From: Dryas octopetala | Lineage: Eukaryota > Streptophyta > Magnoliopsida > Rosales > Rosaceae | Direction of reading: 5' to 3' | Length of the DNA stretch: 64,000 nt | Assembly: GCA_963921425.1 (NCBI GenBank) | Contig: OY992836.1 | Span: forward strand, 6,401,825 to 6,465,824 | Shown: in pieces, positions 47,312-58,130 of the stretch | Position numbering within the stretch: position 1 is the first letter of the stretch | Layout of the letters: each line of letters begins with the position of its first letter | The notes under the pieces: model-generated | What the model saw: the letters and a program-made list of their open reading frames with translations, nothing else | Told to the model about the DNA's origin: nothing | Database searches by the model: none | Translations under genes and position numbers: made by a program

Positions 47312-48360
47312 ATGGTAAGTTACTATTTTTGTCATATTCTGTGTTTCATTTGTTGGATTTGATTACAAGCTTGCAAGTAATCTCACACACACACAATGAA
47401 TGAAAGATTCAAGTTAAGCACAACACGCACAAGAGAGAGAAAAATACAGAGAGAATTGAGAGAGTATTTTCTGAAATGAGTAGTGAAATCTATATTTGAC
47501 CTCATCTACAACTTGTGATATATATATATATATATATCAAGTTACATAAAGTACTTTAATACAAAATATCTAAGGTTAGGTAATGATCTCAGCCATTAAT
47601 TGTGAGCTTGAGTGTCAAACCTTTCAAACATAAAAGTCAAAGCATAAAGTAAAAAAACAGAAAAAGATATTTTATGTCAAAATTGGCTTGACGATCGATT
47701 GTCAATGACTTGACCATCGATTGTCCTCCTATGTCCAAAATTTTGATGAAGTTGACTTGAGCCACAATTTCCAGAAGTTTTGCTTTTGAACAGAAATAGG
47801 TAGAATTTTCTGAAAATGTTGGCATGAGCCACATTTTCAGAACTTTTGTCTTGTGCATAAATCAACTTAGACATTAACTTCAACATCATTTTCCTTTTGT
47901 TCTCATCAGCATGCTGTGGCTACAGTGACCTTAGCTTCAAAAGCGCCTCAAGGTCACTTTTGAAGCTAAGGAATGCCATGATTGGACCCGAAGGATCAGG
48001 GCTGATCACTCTGCCCACTACTGCTCCTTTTATGGAGTTTCATGCGACCAGATATCGCGAGTGGTTGCTCTTACCCTCTCCAACTTACCAATGTTTGGGT
48101 TTATTCCGCCTGCGATTGGGCTGCTCAACAAGTTGGTGAACCTCAACATCACTGCTGCCAACTTAAAAGGAGGGCTTCCCACGAAGATGGCCAATCTGAT
48201 TTCTTTGAAGTTTTTGAACATCTCTCACAACATTTTGAGTGGCAAATTTCCCAGAGAAATCACGCTCCAGATGACGGAGCTTTAGGTTCTCGATGCCTAC
48301 AACAATAACTTAACTGGGACACTTCCAGTCGACATCGTCAATCTCAAAAAGCTCAAACAC
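47312..48360 (+). pseudogene. CLV1-like: Second CLAVATA1-like gene copy, 5' fragment only
   Basis: The ATG at 47,312 and the first signal-peptide codons match the gene at 35,262. A 535-bp solo LTR then interrupts the signal-peptide region. Downstream, 47,891-48,345 matches the LRR cap and first LRRs (VALTLSNLPMFGFIPPAIGL, KFLNISHNILSGKFPREITL), with a shortened cap region, a frame change there, and an in-frame TAG at about 48,283 (TGACGGAGCTTTAGG). Homology ends at about 48,355, after the fourth or fifth LRR; no kinase part is found nearby. It is a dead tandem copy. Confidence 0.88.
47351..47885. mobile_element. Solo LTR (copia-like), 535 bp
   Basis: Begins TGTTGGATTTGATTACAAGC and ends TTAACTTCAACA, with a 5-bp target duplication TCATT at 47,346-47,350 and 47,886-47,890. 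No internal coding region is present. It lies in the signal-peptide codons of the second CLV1-like copy. Confidence 0.82.
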
Positions 48361-49750
48361 CTTCAAACACCTCCAAACCGAAACCTACCCAACAATTGTC
48401 GGGCCCAACCGAGAAAATGGGCTGGTTTCTTGCGTGCTGTCGTGGGCTCGAGTTGGTTTGGGTCTTCGATTTTGAAGGCCAGTCAGTTTTGTTCCTAGGC
48501 CTACCACCTGCGGATCCCTCAACTCACCCCCATCATCATCTTCTTTTCTTCTTATTCACGACAGCACCCCCAATGCCCTACCCCTATTCCTTGCAGATCT
48601 TCCCCAACTTTCTCTCCCTCCCTAGCTCCCCAAATTGAACTTGTGTTGCTTAATAAACCAAAATTTGAACCACACCAAAACACAAACTCCACCACCATTT
48701 TCTTCAACATCATCTCTGGACAAATCCCACATCTTTTAGCTCATTTACCTAGCTTGTTTCATAGCTCTTTATATATATTTATGATTTTACTAATTTATTT
48801 TGTTTTTTTTTTTTAAGAAATGAAGAGGGTGAAATCCAGCAACGATCTCGATTCATACGAAAGTCTCCTAGAGAATGGCTCTAATAAACCAACTAGAAAA
48901 ATTAAAGAAGAGATCTAGAGAAGAAGATTGAACGTACCCATGGAAGAAATGGAAGATAAGACACGTAAATTAGAAGGGACGTCTAATGCAAATTGTACAA
49001 AAGATATAGGATATTTTGGATATTACAGAAAAATCATTAAGCCATCATTGATAATGTAATTAAAAAAAAAACAGATATCTAATATTTTATCAAATAGGAT
49101 GTATAAGTAAAATTTTGAATAATAAGTAGAAAAGTAATACCAAACGGACCTTAGTAATTTTTTTTTTTTTTAGTAATCTTTTCTAAAGTTGGATAATCAT
49201 TGCGGTGGTGGCTGCCACATATATGCCCAAACCTTCTAGGCCCTAGTTTGAGGTGTGACACCCCTCCTCTTTCTTCCTCTCTCTTTTTCTCTCTCCTCCC
49301 ACATCACTTTGTTGGATTTTGGACTTGTCTGTGAAATTGTTTGGATTTGGGTTGGTATCATCTTCACCAAAATAAAAAAAACAAGTGGATATTTCGGTGG
49401 AAAGGACCATCTGAGTTTTTTTTTTGGCTTACATCTAAGCTTTTGATATTCAGTTCTTGTTATTTTCTGTTCTATTATATGTTGGTCAGCAACCAAAGGT
49501 AAAGTGAAAGAGAGAAAGAAAGAGAGGAAGGGAGAATGGTAATCGCGGAGTTAAAGAAGGTTTCACCAACATCAGAAGAAAGGGTCGTTGGAGAAATGGG
49601 AGGGGGAGAAGGGGAGAGGTGGATTTTTGCAGATCCGATTGGGGCCTGATATGTTATTTTCCATTTATTTTTATTTTTATTTTTATTCTTATTCTTAAAT
49701 AACTTTTTTATCTCTCATAATAATAGTATTTGAATATATTAAGTCTAAAT
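48361..49750. other. Unassigned intergenic DNA
   Basis: The GC-richer start (48,365-48,640) has an 80-codon plus-strand frame with no recognised domain. The rest is AT- and CT-rich. No terminal repeats or genes were identified. Confidence 0.5.
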
Positions 49751-50143
49751 TCTATATATATTAAAACAGAACAAAGGAACAAAGGCTTTACTGTAGCTTA
49801 GGAATAGTGCTTACAGGACTGAAAAGATTTCTTTGCCCCTCTGATTTTTTATTTCAGTTCGTTTGGCTCTATAGTTTCGCAGGTTAGTAGGGCCATTTTG
49901 GTCATTTCACATCGTTTTTTCTTCTTTCGTTCCTTTTTTCTGTTTTTTTACGCCCTTGCCATCACTTTCCTTATCTTTTGTTTCCCCTCTCAGTCTTTTT
50001 TTTTATCTGCGTGTCATTCTAAGAATACCGGGGTTGGGTCTGCCCTCTTTGGTCATTCACTATTCTTTTGCTTTTTGGCTTGCCACTGTGAGTTAAGTAA
50101 ACCCATATTCAGAATCACTCTCTCATTCTCTCTCCTCACCCCC

Positions 50144-50148
<5 letters not shown>

Positions 50149-50189
<41 letters not shown>
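50149..50189. repeat. (CT)n microsatellite
   Basis: About 40 bases of CT dinucleotide within the Helitron-derived region. Confidence 0.95.
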
Positions 50190-50191
<2 letters not shown>

Positions 50192-50574
50192 TGGTGTGAC
50201 ACCGTCCGACGAGGGATGGCGGCGAGACCACCACCATACGACTAGCCTCCTTCTCCTTTCTCTTTCCATGGTCGCCGATCGTCCATCCAGTCACCGACGA
50301 CGACTAATCGACTCAAAATCCGGAAAGAGAGCTCGCCGACTTTAACTTTTTTCCCAGTGAAATCAAGGCCGGCGACCACCTGGGTTCTCTTCCCCAAGTC
50401 ACGACGAGTCTAGCCATACCTTCCTTTAGCTCTAATAACCACCCAGGCCGGATAATTGAAGAGTTTTGTGACTTTTCCGGCCAATTTTTTGGCGATTCCG
50501 ACTACGGATGGCGATGATTTTGGTCATGAGAACCACCCAAGTTTCATGATTTGCCTTTCTTCTTCCATGACGCA

Positions 50575-50683
50575 GCGTAACACGCAAGTAAAAGAGAATA
50601 GGGAAAACCAGCATTAACCCTAAGAAAGAATCTGGAGTCCACCAGAGAAATGAAAGAAATCTCAAGATTTTCTGATTAAAATG

Positions 50684-50723
<40 letters not shown>

Positions 50724-51000
50724 AAACAGCCAAAAAGGTTGTTTAAATACTTTTACAACCTTAGACATTCGAAATTTAAAACAGAAATAAAAATGGAAAT
50801 AAAGTGCAATTTAGGAAACTTATTCAAAAACACTAAATTGCTTATTTGAAGCCCTAAATGAAGGAATTTGGCCAACATAGGCCCTACTAACCATGGGCCC
50901 ATTTCTGACACTGGGCCGGACTGAAATTTGTTTCTTTTCTTGGCCTTCTGGCAGTCAAGTTGTGCATGAACCGTTCTCCCATTTGTTCTACATCAGTCCA
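50575..51000 (+). repeat. Dispersed repeat, copy 3
   Basis: Inverse partner of 4,325-4,650 and distant relative of 5,822-6,290. It contains an (AAT)n array at 50,684-50,722 and ends CCCATTTGTTCTACATCA. The class is unknown; part of an LTR element is possible. Confidence 0.6.
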
Positions 51001-52135
51001 CATGATGTGGCCATTCATTACACGGTATCCTTTTATCTATTTAGGGATTTACTTTTTTTTGTTGTAAGTTAGGTTTTTTTTTTCCTCCTAAAATCCATTA
51101 ACACAATGAACTAAAGTCTTTTATGATTTTTCCAATCCCTCTACTTAATTGTAAGAATATAGCTGATATTTCGGAGATGCTCTTGGAGGCGGATGTTGGT
51201 GGTGTTGAGCATCTACATTTTGGGATGAAATGTTGCCACAAATCCACTAGATGGTTAGTGCCTGACTAAAATCTTATTTCTTTTTGGCTGTTTTTCTCAT
51301 GAGCTTTCTTTCAATCAATTTTTGTTCCCCTGTTTCTGTGCAAATTAACTAAAAAAGGGGGAGGGGGGTGCTTTGCATAGGCATCAAAGGTCGATTCCAT
51401 ATATACTCAATGGGACTACTATATCTTGATTAATGTTTAGCCTTATAGACTGCTATCATGTTCTCCAATTAGTCCATTTAGTAGGTTGAAACCATTGAGA
51501 CTTTATAGTCATTAGCAGACAACCAGCTTAGATAATAGATATATGGTGGGTGTTATACTGTTATGTATGATAAGCGATTGTATGATACTTGATATTCATT
51601 ATATTATTGAAGAAGTATTGGACTAGTTAGTAAGATACTTTAGTTTTGTTTCAGCTACTTAAAAAGGATGTCTTCCTCCACTGCCCAGCAGTTTCAGAAC
51701 AATGAAGTGTAAGTATACTTTATTTTGTCTTAATTATTGTTATACGAATATGACTTATCATGGAATGATTCATATTCCTTCTATACAGCTTATATTGGTG
51801 TTTCTAGATGATTGGAAGAATTTCATGAACTATGACTGATTGATGAAACAACTTCCCTCAACTTTGACTCAGATGTGATGCTAGATTGGTTTATTTAGAA
51901 CTGGTGTTTTAGTACGTTGTAACCTATTTTCATAATTAAAGATGCTACGTACCTCCTTACTTTCAGGTTTCTATTTCTCTTTGTCACTTCTCTAACCCAA
52001 TCCAGAGAGAAATTCAAAAGGTCAGAATTTATTCAACAAGTTACTCTTCATTATAATGTTTTTCACATTACCTAACAGTTTAATAAAAACTCTATCATTT
52101 ACTAATCCTTTCCTTTTTCCTCTACTTTGCATCTT

Positions 52136-52258
52136 TCTAAGTGATATTGCAACTGAGAATAAGACTAACACAACTGCTACTTTAAAAGCTCCAGAAGAAA
52201 ATACTTCAGATTCTGATAATCTCCCACTGATGGCTTTGAAAAGTAAAGTAGCCATCTA
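52136..52258 (+). pseudogene. RPA-like terminal exon of a Helitron (fragment)
   Basis: The plus-strand reading ends NTSDSDNLPLMALKSKVAI before a stop at 52,258. This matches in wording and position the last exon of the RPA gene in the 12.6-kb Helitron (GSDDIPLMALKKK). No OB-fold or zinc-finger exons were recognised upstream, so this is a remnant. The complementary 77-codon minus-strand frame is probably a shadow. Confidence 0.5.
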
Positions 52259-52394
52259 GTGTGCTCTTTCATATCCAAAGAAACAAAGTTGATCTTCCTA
52301 GCTTATAATTTTATTAGCCCACTCCATAATGAATCAAAATTTAGACCGACAGTAGAATACGCAACAAATTAATATCTTACCATCACTTCCAATA

Positions 52395-53261
52395 CTAGTT
52401 CGACAACTTTGTTGCCTCTGCCTACAGCAAGGATACTGGCTTGAAGAAGTAAAAGACAAATTTGTACGAGAGATACCAAACACAAGCATATTTGTCCATT
52501 GTGAAGTATCTGAAGGCTCCTAGTTCAAGACTCGTAATCAAACTCCGCCCTAGCCTGCACTCCCCAAAACCAAATCCCCCAAAATCCAAAACCTTAATTA
52601 ATCCAAAACAAAAATTAGAAGTCCTTGCGGTCATGCTCCTCGGCGAAGAACTCGGTTCACATCGCTCTTGGGAATGGAGTCGTTGGAGTCGATGGCGAGG
52701 GCGGTGTCACGAACCTGGACTGGGAGGCCTTACTCGAGGTCCAGGAGATTCTTAAACTTGTTGTAGGCCTGGAAAATCTCAGCCTTCCTGAACAGGGCAT
52801 CGAGGCCGGGCCGCCACAGGAAGACGGTGAAGGGGCTCGTGCAGATCTTGCACTCCTTGCCGTAATCGGCGCGCATCAAGCCGACGTAGGGGTTGTCGTC
52901 GAGGCACGACTAGTAGATCGGGAAGTCTGAGCTCTCGATCTCGCGACGTCGTCCAGATCGAGCCCTCTTCTCTCTCTCTTCGCGACTTCTCAGACTTCTC
53001 TTACTCTCGGATTGGAAAACCAGCTAGCTTATAACCACAGCCGTATGGAAAACCAGCCACCTTAGCCTTCGCGCTCAATCATCTCCGTCGGAGATCGATG
53101 AAGATAGAAGATGGATGAGTGTGGGTGTGGGTCTGGGTGAGTTTGCATGTGAGTGTGGGTGTGTGAATGCAAGTCTATGTGAGCTATAGAGTGTAAATGC
53201 GGGTTGTCAAATTTTTTTTAAGTGGTGAACAGTAGCGCCTTTTTCCCATTATTAGTATAGA
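52395..53261 (-). mobile_element. Candidate non-autonomous Helitron carrying a captured gene fragment
   Basis: Reading minus, the 5' end A|TCTATACTAATAATGGG at 53,261 is a typical plant Helitron start, followed by the CTACTGTTCACC block. A possible 3' end is CTAG at 52,398-52,395 followed by T, with a weak 4-bp-stem hairpin (CAAC/GTTG) just before it; this end is tentative. The SLT11-like fragment lies between in the same orientation. Confidence 0.5.
52624..52945 (-). pseudogene. SLT11/RBM22 (ECM2-type) splicing-factor fragment, copy 1
   Basis: Reading minus, the sequence spells [20 protein letters not shown], then ICTSPFTVFLWRPGLDA, KAEIFQAYNKFKN and GLPVQVRDTALAIDSNDSIP, ending near EFFAEEHDRK. 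This is the N-terminal zinc-binding region of plant SLT11/RBM22-type (CCCH zinc finger) pre-mRNA splicing factors, where the normal wording is close to DNPYVRMTRA.YDKECKICTRPF. It has two in-frame stops (in place of a residue after FPIY and after LLDLE), a deletion where the KNVCQVC cysteines should be, and a frame shift near the end. It is therefore non-functional. It was probably captured by the surrounding Helitron. Confidence 0.75.
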
Positions 53262-55972
53262 TATTAATTTTAAAGCAGGGTTAATAAATTTGTTCAATAA
53301 AATATATCGCATTGAAAATTGTGATGATATATAAAATAGTTTATGTATCATTTTTACAAAAAAAAAAAAACACTTAATCGATATTAAAAATTATATTATA
53401 TCGAATATTTATAAAATTGATATTAATATAATGATATGTACGATCTTTTTTGTAATAGTGATTTTTGACTTTCGAATTACAGAGGTTTTTTTTTTTTTTT
53501 TTTTTAACTTTTCTAGAATTCGGTTACAATACATATATTATGTTGATGAAACCATGAGGATGGGGAGGTATGATAAAGGCAACATCTTCATATTAGAGAG
53601 ATCACAAGAAAATTCGTTTTAAGCATCAAGGCTCAGCTCATCATTATAAACTTTCGGGTTCAAGATCATTTTTGGAGGGTGCATTTATTATTGATGTAAT
53701 ACTATCACTAATGTATCACTAGACAATTTTTGTAACCCTCGTAGGCATAAGAGCACAGCTCAATAATCAAGGTGCAAAGCAAATAATATGTTCTTCAAAC
53801 TCTTAAAAGTACGTTAAAAGTATGTTCCAATCATATACCTTAAGGGGTGAATAGGTTAAAATACAATTCTTTGGTTCAATTTAATCTACGCACCCAAACT
53901 CAAAACCTTTTAAGGTAGGTGCCTACAAATGATAATTGATAACAAGAATGCTACAAGTTGCTTAGCATATGAAACAGATCTACTAATCCACCTAATGGCC
54001 AACAAATTAAATACACGAGCTCAAAAGATTATATTCAATTTGATATGCATTATTCAGAAAGTAAATCTCAATATACATTAATTTCATCAACCAAATTAAA
54101 CATATATATGTGAATTACAATTAGCACATATACAAATATATATATATATATCGTTTATTCCATTCAACAAATTTGTCAAGCACATATTCACAACATATAA
54201 TGTGCGCCCCTAAATTTTTTTTTAGAATTTATTTTAAAGTCATTTCATTTTTTTTTTTTTGTGATTTTTCAGAATTTATTATATTTTTGGTGAATTGTTT
54301 TAAACTATTGTTAATTTATGTAATTTAATTGAAAATATTAGAAACACTAGGAATTTACTTGAAAATTGATGGAAGAAAAATTGTGAATTTGAAGTCATAA
54401 ATAAATACTACTGATTGAGATGAGTCAATAGGATTTTTGAACATTTTTCAGAGCTAGGGAGTATTTTGGTGAATTTTGTGACGTTGTACGTTAGAGTTTA
54501 TATAGACACATCGGACCAACGAGAAGGGACCATATATGGATGTGCAGCGATGTCAGAAATTTCCACGTGCTGACGAGTGTCTCTTAATAGGACGCGATAA
54601 AAAAGATGACATGTCACCCTAGCTAGTAGGAGTGCTGCCAGTTGGGGTGCTCTGGTTGGCTTGTTCCCAAATGACGTGCCATGCTGCATGTCCTGATTGG
54701 TCAGCTTCGTATGGCATGTCACATGTTTCTGTGAAATAGCTCTAAATGGTCCATTTTTGTGCTCTCTAACTCGTTTTATTCAGCACAAGTCTGCTAGATC
54801 TCCTCGTTGACCGAATTCGCCCAAAAGCTACCGGCGAAAACCTGAGACTTGAAAACCTATATTAGAAGTTTCAAAAGGCGCATCCTACACCCTAATTATT
54901 AAACCTGAAATTTATACCCTAAAAAGTCTCTGGTACATTTCTTTTCTACCAATATGTCGTTTTAGACATTTTATTCCTACCAGTTTGTGGGTTGTTAATT
55001 ATATTTTAGTTTTACCAAATATGTGGCCGGGATTGATATATTTTGACTATACCAATACGTGGTGGGAAGGGTGGGCTGAATCTAGTTTTCATTTATTTAT
55101 TGGGATAATTTCAATTTATTATTTCAATTTTTCTTCAATTTTCCATTTAATACCATTTTTATTTTTTATTTTTTATTTTTTATTTTTTATTTTTTATTTT
55201 TTATTTTTTGAGAAAAGAGGCCTTAGCCAAATAGATTAATGAACGGTTACATCGTGAGTGAGAGCAGGAAGAAGCCATGAAGGACCATCTTCAATCCACA
55301 CCACTTGATCAATACAATCCAAACCGTAACGGGCTAAACTATGAGCCACGTTATTACAAGTACGAATGACATAAGCAATTGAGAAAGAAGACAAGAGAGC
55401 AATCAAATTCCAAATTGCAGATAGAAAGATTCCATGCATGCTAAAATTGTCACTTGTATCACAAAACACTCGCACCGCTTCAAGAGAGTCACCTTCCAGT
55501 TGGACGTGGTAGAACCCACCATCTACTGCTAGCCGAAGCCCATGTAAGATGGCATGGAGCTCCACCGATGTAGAATCCAAACAGCCCGGAAACGAAGCAG
55601 ACGCACCTGCCATGAAAACACCATCAGAATTTCGGATAACATTTGTATCATACCATATGTTTTCATTTTATTGTAATGTTGTAGCTCCATCAATTCCAAA
55701 ATTAATTATACTGTTAAAAGCTAACATAGGGTCCATTAACTCAATTAATCTGCAAAAAATCCCCTACATCATGGAATGGTGTACCGGGTTGCATGAACAA
55801 TGAAACTCGTATGAGTGAATGTTCTTTTATTGTAATGACAGTAATGAAAAACAATTACTGTAATGACATGTCATTGTTACATAATTTTTACAAAGACAAT
55901 TTTAACCTTACTTAAAATATTGCAAAATCCTCTCCTAATTTAGGACCTGATCATCTCCTTTTAATAAGCCAC
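53262..55972. repeat. Duplicated block, copy 3
   Basis: 53,262-53,490 matches 56,460-56,690. 53,480-55,130 matches 24,070-26,990 (without the hAT MITE). 55,651-55,972 matches 230-540 and 27,050-27,370. A LINE 3' end lies at 55,148-55,650. The block ends abruptly at 55,972, where a second SLT11-like fragment begins. No host gene. Confidence 0.75.
55148..55650 (-). mobile_element. 5'-truncated LINE (L1-type) 3' end with RNase H domain
   Basis: The minus-strand frame 55,613-55,236, extended upstream by VIRNSDGVF, is an RNase H-like domain (STSVELHAILHGLRLAVDGG, VQLEGDSLEAV, CNNVAHSLARYGLD). It is followed by GGCTAAGGCCTCTTTTCTC and an A-rich AAAAAATAAAAAAT tail (55,155-55,210), the usual 3' end of plant L1 LINEs. 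The position at about 27,030 in block copy 1 has no LINE. RT and endonuclease parts are absent. Confidence 0.82.
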
Positions 55973-56210
55973 GAACTTGGACTGGGAGGCCTTACTCGAG
56001 GTCCAGGAGGTTCTTAAACTTGTTGTAGGCCTGGAAAATCTCAGCCTTCCTGAACATGACATCGGGGCCGGGCCGCCACTAGAAGACGGTGAAGGGGCTC
56101 GTGTAGATCTTGCATTCCTTGCCGTAATCGGCGCGCGTCAAGCCGACGTAGGGGTTGTCGCCGAGGCACGACTCGTAGATCGGGAAGTCTGAGCTCTCGA
56201 TCTCGCGATG
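55973..56210 (-). pseudogene. SLT11/RBM22-type splicing-factor fragment, copy 2
   Basis: Reading minus it has [28 protein letters not shown]-type wording, KAEIFQAYNKFKN and a stop after LLDLE. It agrees with copy 1 but keeps a better cysteine-region start ([11 protein letters not shown]). It is also disabled by stops, one within TVF.WRPG and one after LLDLE. It is shorter, cut at the tandem-duplication junction. Confidence 0.72.
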
Positions 56211-56459
56211 TCGTCCAGATCGAGCTCTCTTCTCTCTCTCTTCGCGACTTCTCAGACTTCTCTTTCTCTCGGATTGGAAAACCAGCTAGCTTATAACCAC
56301 AGCCGTATGGAAAACCAGCTACCTTAGCCTTCGCGCTCAATCATCTTCGTCAGAGATCGATGAAGAAGATGGGTGTGGGTGTGGGTGTGGGTGAGTTTGC
56401 ATGTGAGTGTGAGTGTGGGTGTGGGTACAGTAGCGCCTTTTTCCCATTATTAGTATAGA
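55973..56459 (-). repeat. Second copy of the Helitron 5' end plus SLT11-like fragment
   Basis: It matches 52,711-53,261 (minus a stretch of leader), offset by about 3,262 bp, and ends with the same Helitron-type terminus A|TCTATACTAATAATGGG at 56,459. It arose when the whole block was tandemly duplicated, not by a separate insertion. Confidence 0.8.
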
Positions 56460-58054
56460 TATCAATTTTAAAGCAGGGTTAATAAATTTGTCCAATAAAA
56501 TATATCGCATTGAAAATTTTGATGATATATAAAATAGTTTATATATCAGTTTTTCAAAAAAAAAAAAAAACACTGAATTGATATTAAAAATTATATTATA
56601 TTGAATATTTATAAAATTGATATTAATATAGTAATATGTACGAGCTTTTTTGTACTAGTGATTTTTGACTTTCGAATTGCAGAGGTTATCAATCAAGGTG
56701 AAAAACAAATAATGTGTTCTTCAAACTCTTAAAAGCACGTTAAAAGTATGTTCCAATCATATACCTTAAGGGGTGAATAGGTTAAAATACAATTCTTTGG
56801 TTCAATTTAATCTACGCACCCAAACTCAAAACCTTTTAAGGTAGGTGCCTACAAATGATAATTGATAACAAGAATGCTACAAGTTGCTTAGCATATGAAA
56901 CAGATCTACTAATCCACCTAATGGCCAACAAATTAAATACAAGAGCTCTCAAGATTATATTCAATTTGATATGCATTATTCAGAAAGTAAATCTCAATAT
57001 ACATTTCATCAACCAAATAAGACATATATATGTGAATTACAATTAGCACATATACAAATATATATATATATATATTGTTTATTCCATTCAACAAATTTGT
57101 CAAGCACATATTCACAACATATAATGTGTGCCCCTAAATTTTTTTTAGAATTTATTTTAAAGTCATTTGATTATTTTATTTTTTTTTGTGATTTTTCAGA
57201 ATTTATTTGAATTTATTATATTTTTGGTGAATTGTTTTAAACTATTGTTAATTTACATAATTTATTTGAAAATATTAGAAAAACTAGGAATTTACTTGAA
57301 AATTGATGGAAGAAAAATTGTGAATTTGAAGTCATAAATAAATACTATTGATTGAGATGAGTCAATAGGATTTTTGAACATTTTTCAGAGCTAGGGAGTA
57401 TTTTAGTGAATTTTGTGACGTTGTACGTTAGAGTTTATATAGGCACATCGGACCAACGAGAAGGGACCATATATGGATGTCAGCGATGTCAGAAATTTCC
57501 ACGTGCTGATGAGTGTCTCTTTATAGGATGCGATAAAAAAGATGACATGTCACCCTAGCTAGTAGGAGTGCTGCCAGTTAGGGTGCTCTGGTTGGCTTGT
57601 TCCCAAATGACGTGCCATGCTGCATGTCCTGATTGGTCAGCTTCGTATGGCATGTCAAATGTTTCTGTGAAATAGCTCTAAATGGTCCATTTTTGTGCTC
57701 TCTAACTCGTTTTATTCAGCACAAGTCTGCTAGATCTCCTCGTTGACCGGATTCGCCCAAAAGCTATCGGTGAAAACCTAAGACTTGAAAACCTATATTA
57801 GAAGTTTCAAAAGGCGCATCCTACACCCTAATTATTAAACCCGAAATTTATACCCTAAAAAGTCTCTGGTACATTTCTTTTCGATCTACCAATATGTCGT
57901 TTTAGACATTTTATTCCTACCAGTTTTAGGGTTGTTAATTATATTTTAGTTTAACCAAATATGTGGATTGATATATTTTGACTATACCAATACGTGGTGG
58001 GAAGGGTGGGCTGAATCTAGTTTTTATTTATTTATTGGGATAATTTCAATAAAT
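56460..58054. repeat. Duplicated block, copy 4
   Basis: Near-identical to block copy 3 (53,262-55,130), but missing a stretch equivalent to 53,485-53,760 near its start. No gene. At 58,040-58,055 it jumps from the GGGATAATTTCAAT flank straight into the 5' end of the LINE remnant. Confidence 0.78.
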
Positions 58055-58130
58055 ACCGATGTAGAATCCAAACAGCCCGGAAACGAAGCAGACGCACCTG
58101 CCATGAAAGCACCATCAGAATTTCGGATAA
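58055..58130 (-). mobile_element. LINE remnant (RNase H 5' edge only)
   Basis: It corresponds to 55,565-55,648. The rest of the LINE and its A-rich tail are deleted in this copy. Confidence 0.7.

Larger units (their letters stand above)
49751..52394 (+). mobile_element. Helitron-derived region with recognisable 5' end
   Basis: It begins TCTATATATATTAAAACAG (after AAAT, as in the 12.6-kb Helitron), then an ACTGTAGC block and the GGGCCATTTTGGTCATTTCAC block shared with 32,600-33,100. An RPA-like terminal exon lies at 52,136-52,258 on the same strand. A plus-strand 3' hairpin/CTRR end could not be located, so the right limit is arbitrary. Also inside are a CT microsatellite, a dispersed repeat with an AAT array, and exon-like stretches at 51,140-51,260 and 51,666-51,710 that I do not recognise. 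Confidence 0.5.

Noticed and set aside
52022-52255. 77-codon minus-strand frame with a hydrophobic segment
   Set aside because: It is antisense to the RPA-like terminal exon and matches nothing I recognise.
55236-55613. Host RNase H-like gene
   Set aside because: It lacks a start, is followed by a plant L1-type 3' end and A-rich tail, and occurs as fragments in three blocks.
56041-56340. Arg-rich 99-codon protein
   Set aside because: It is an alternative frame of the SLT11-like fragment; the correct frame carries the recognisable zinc-region wording.
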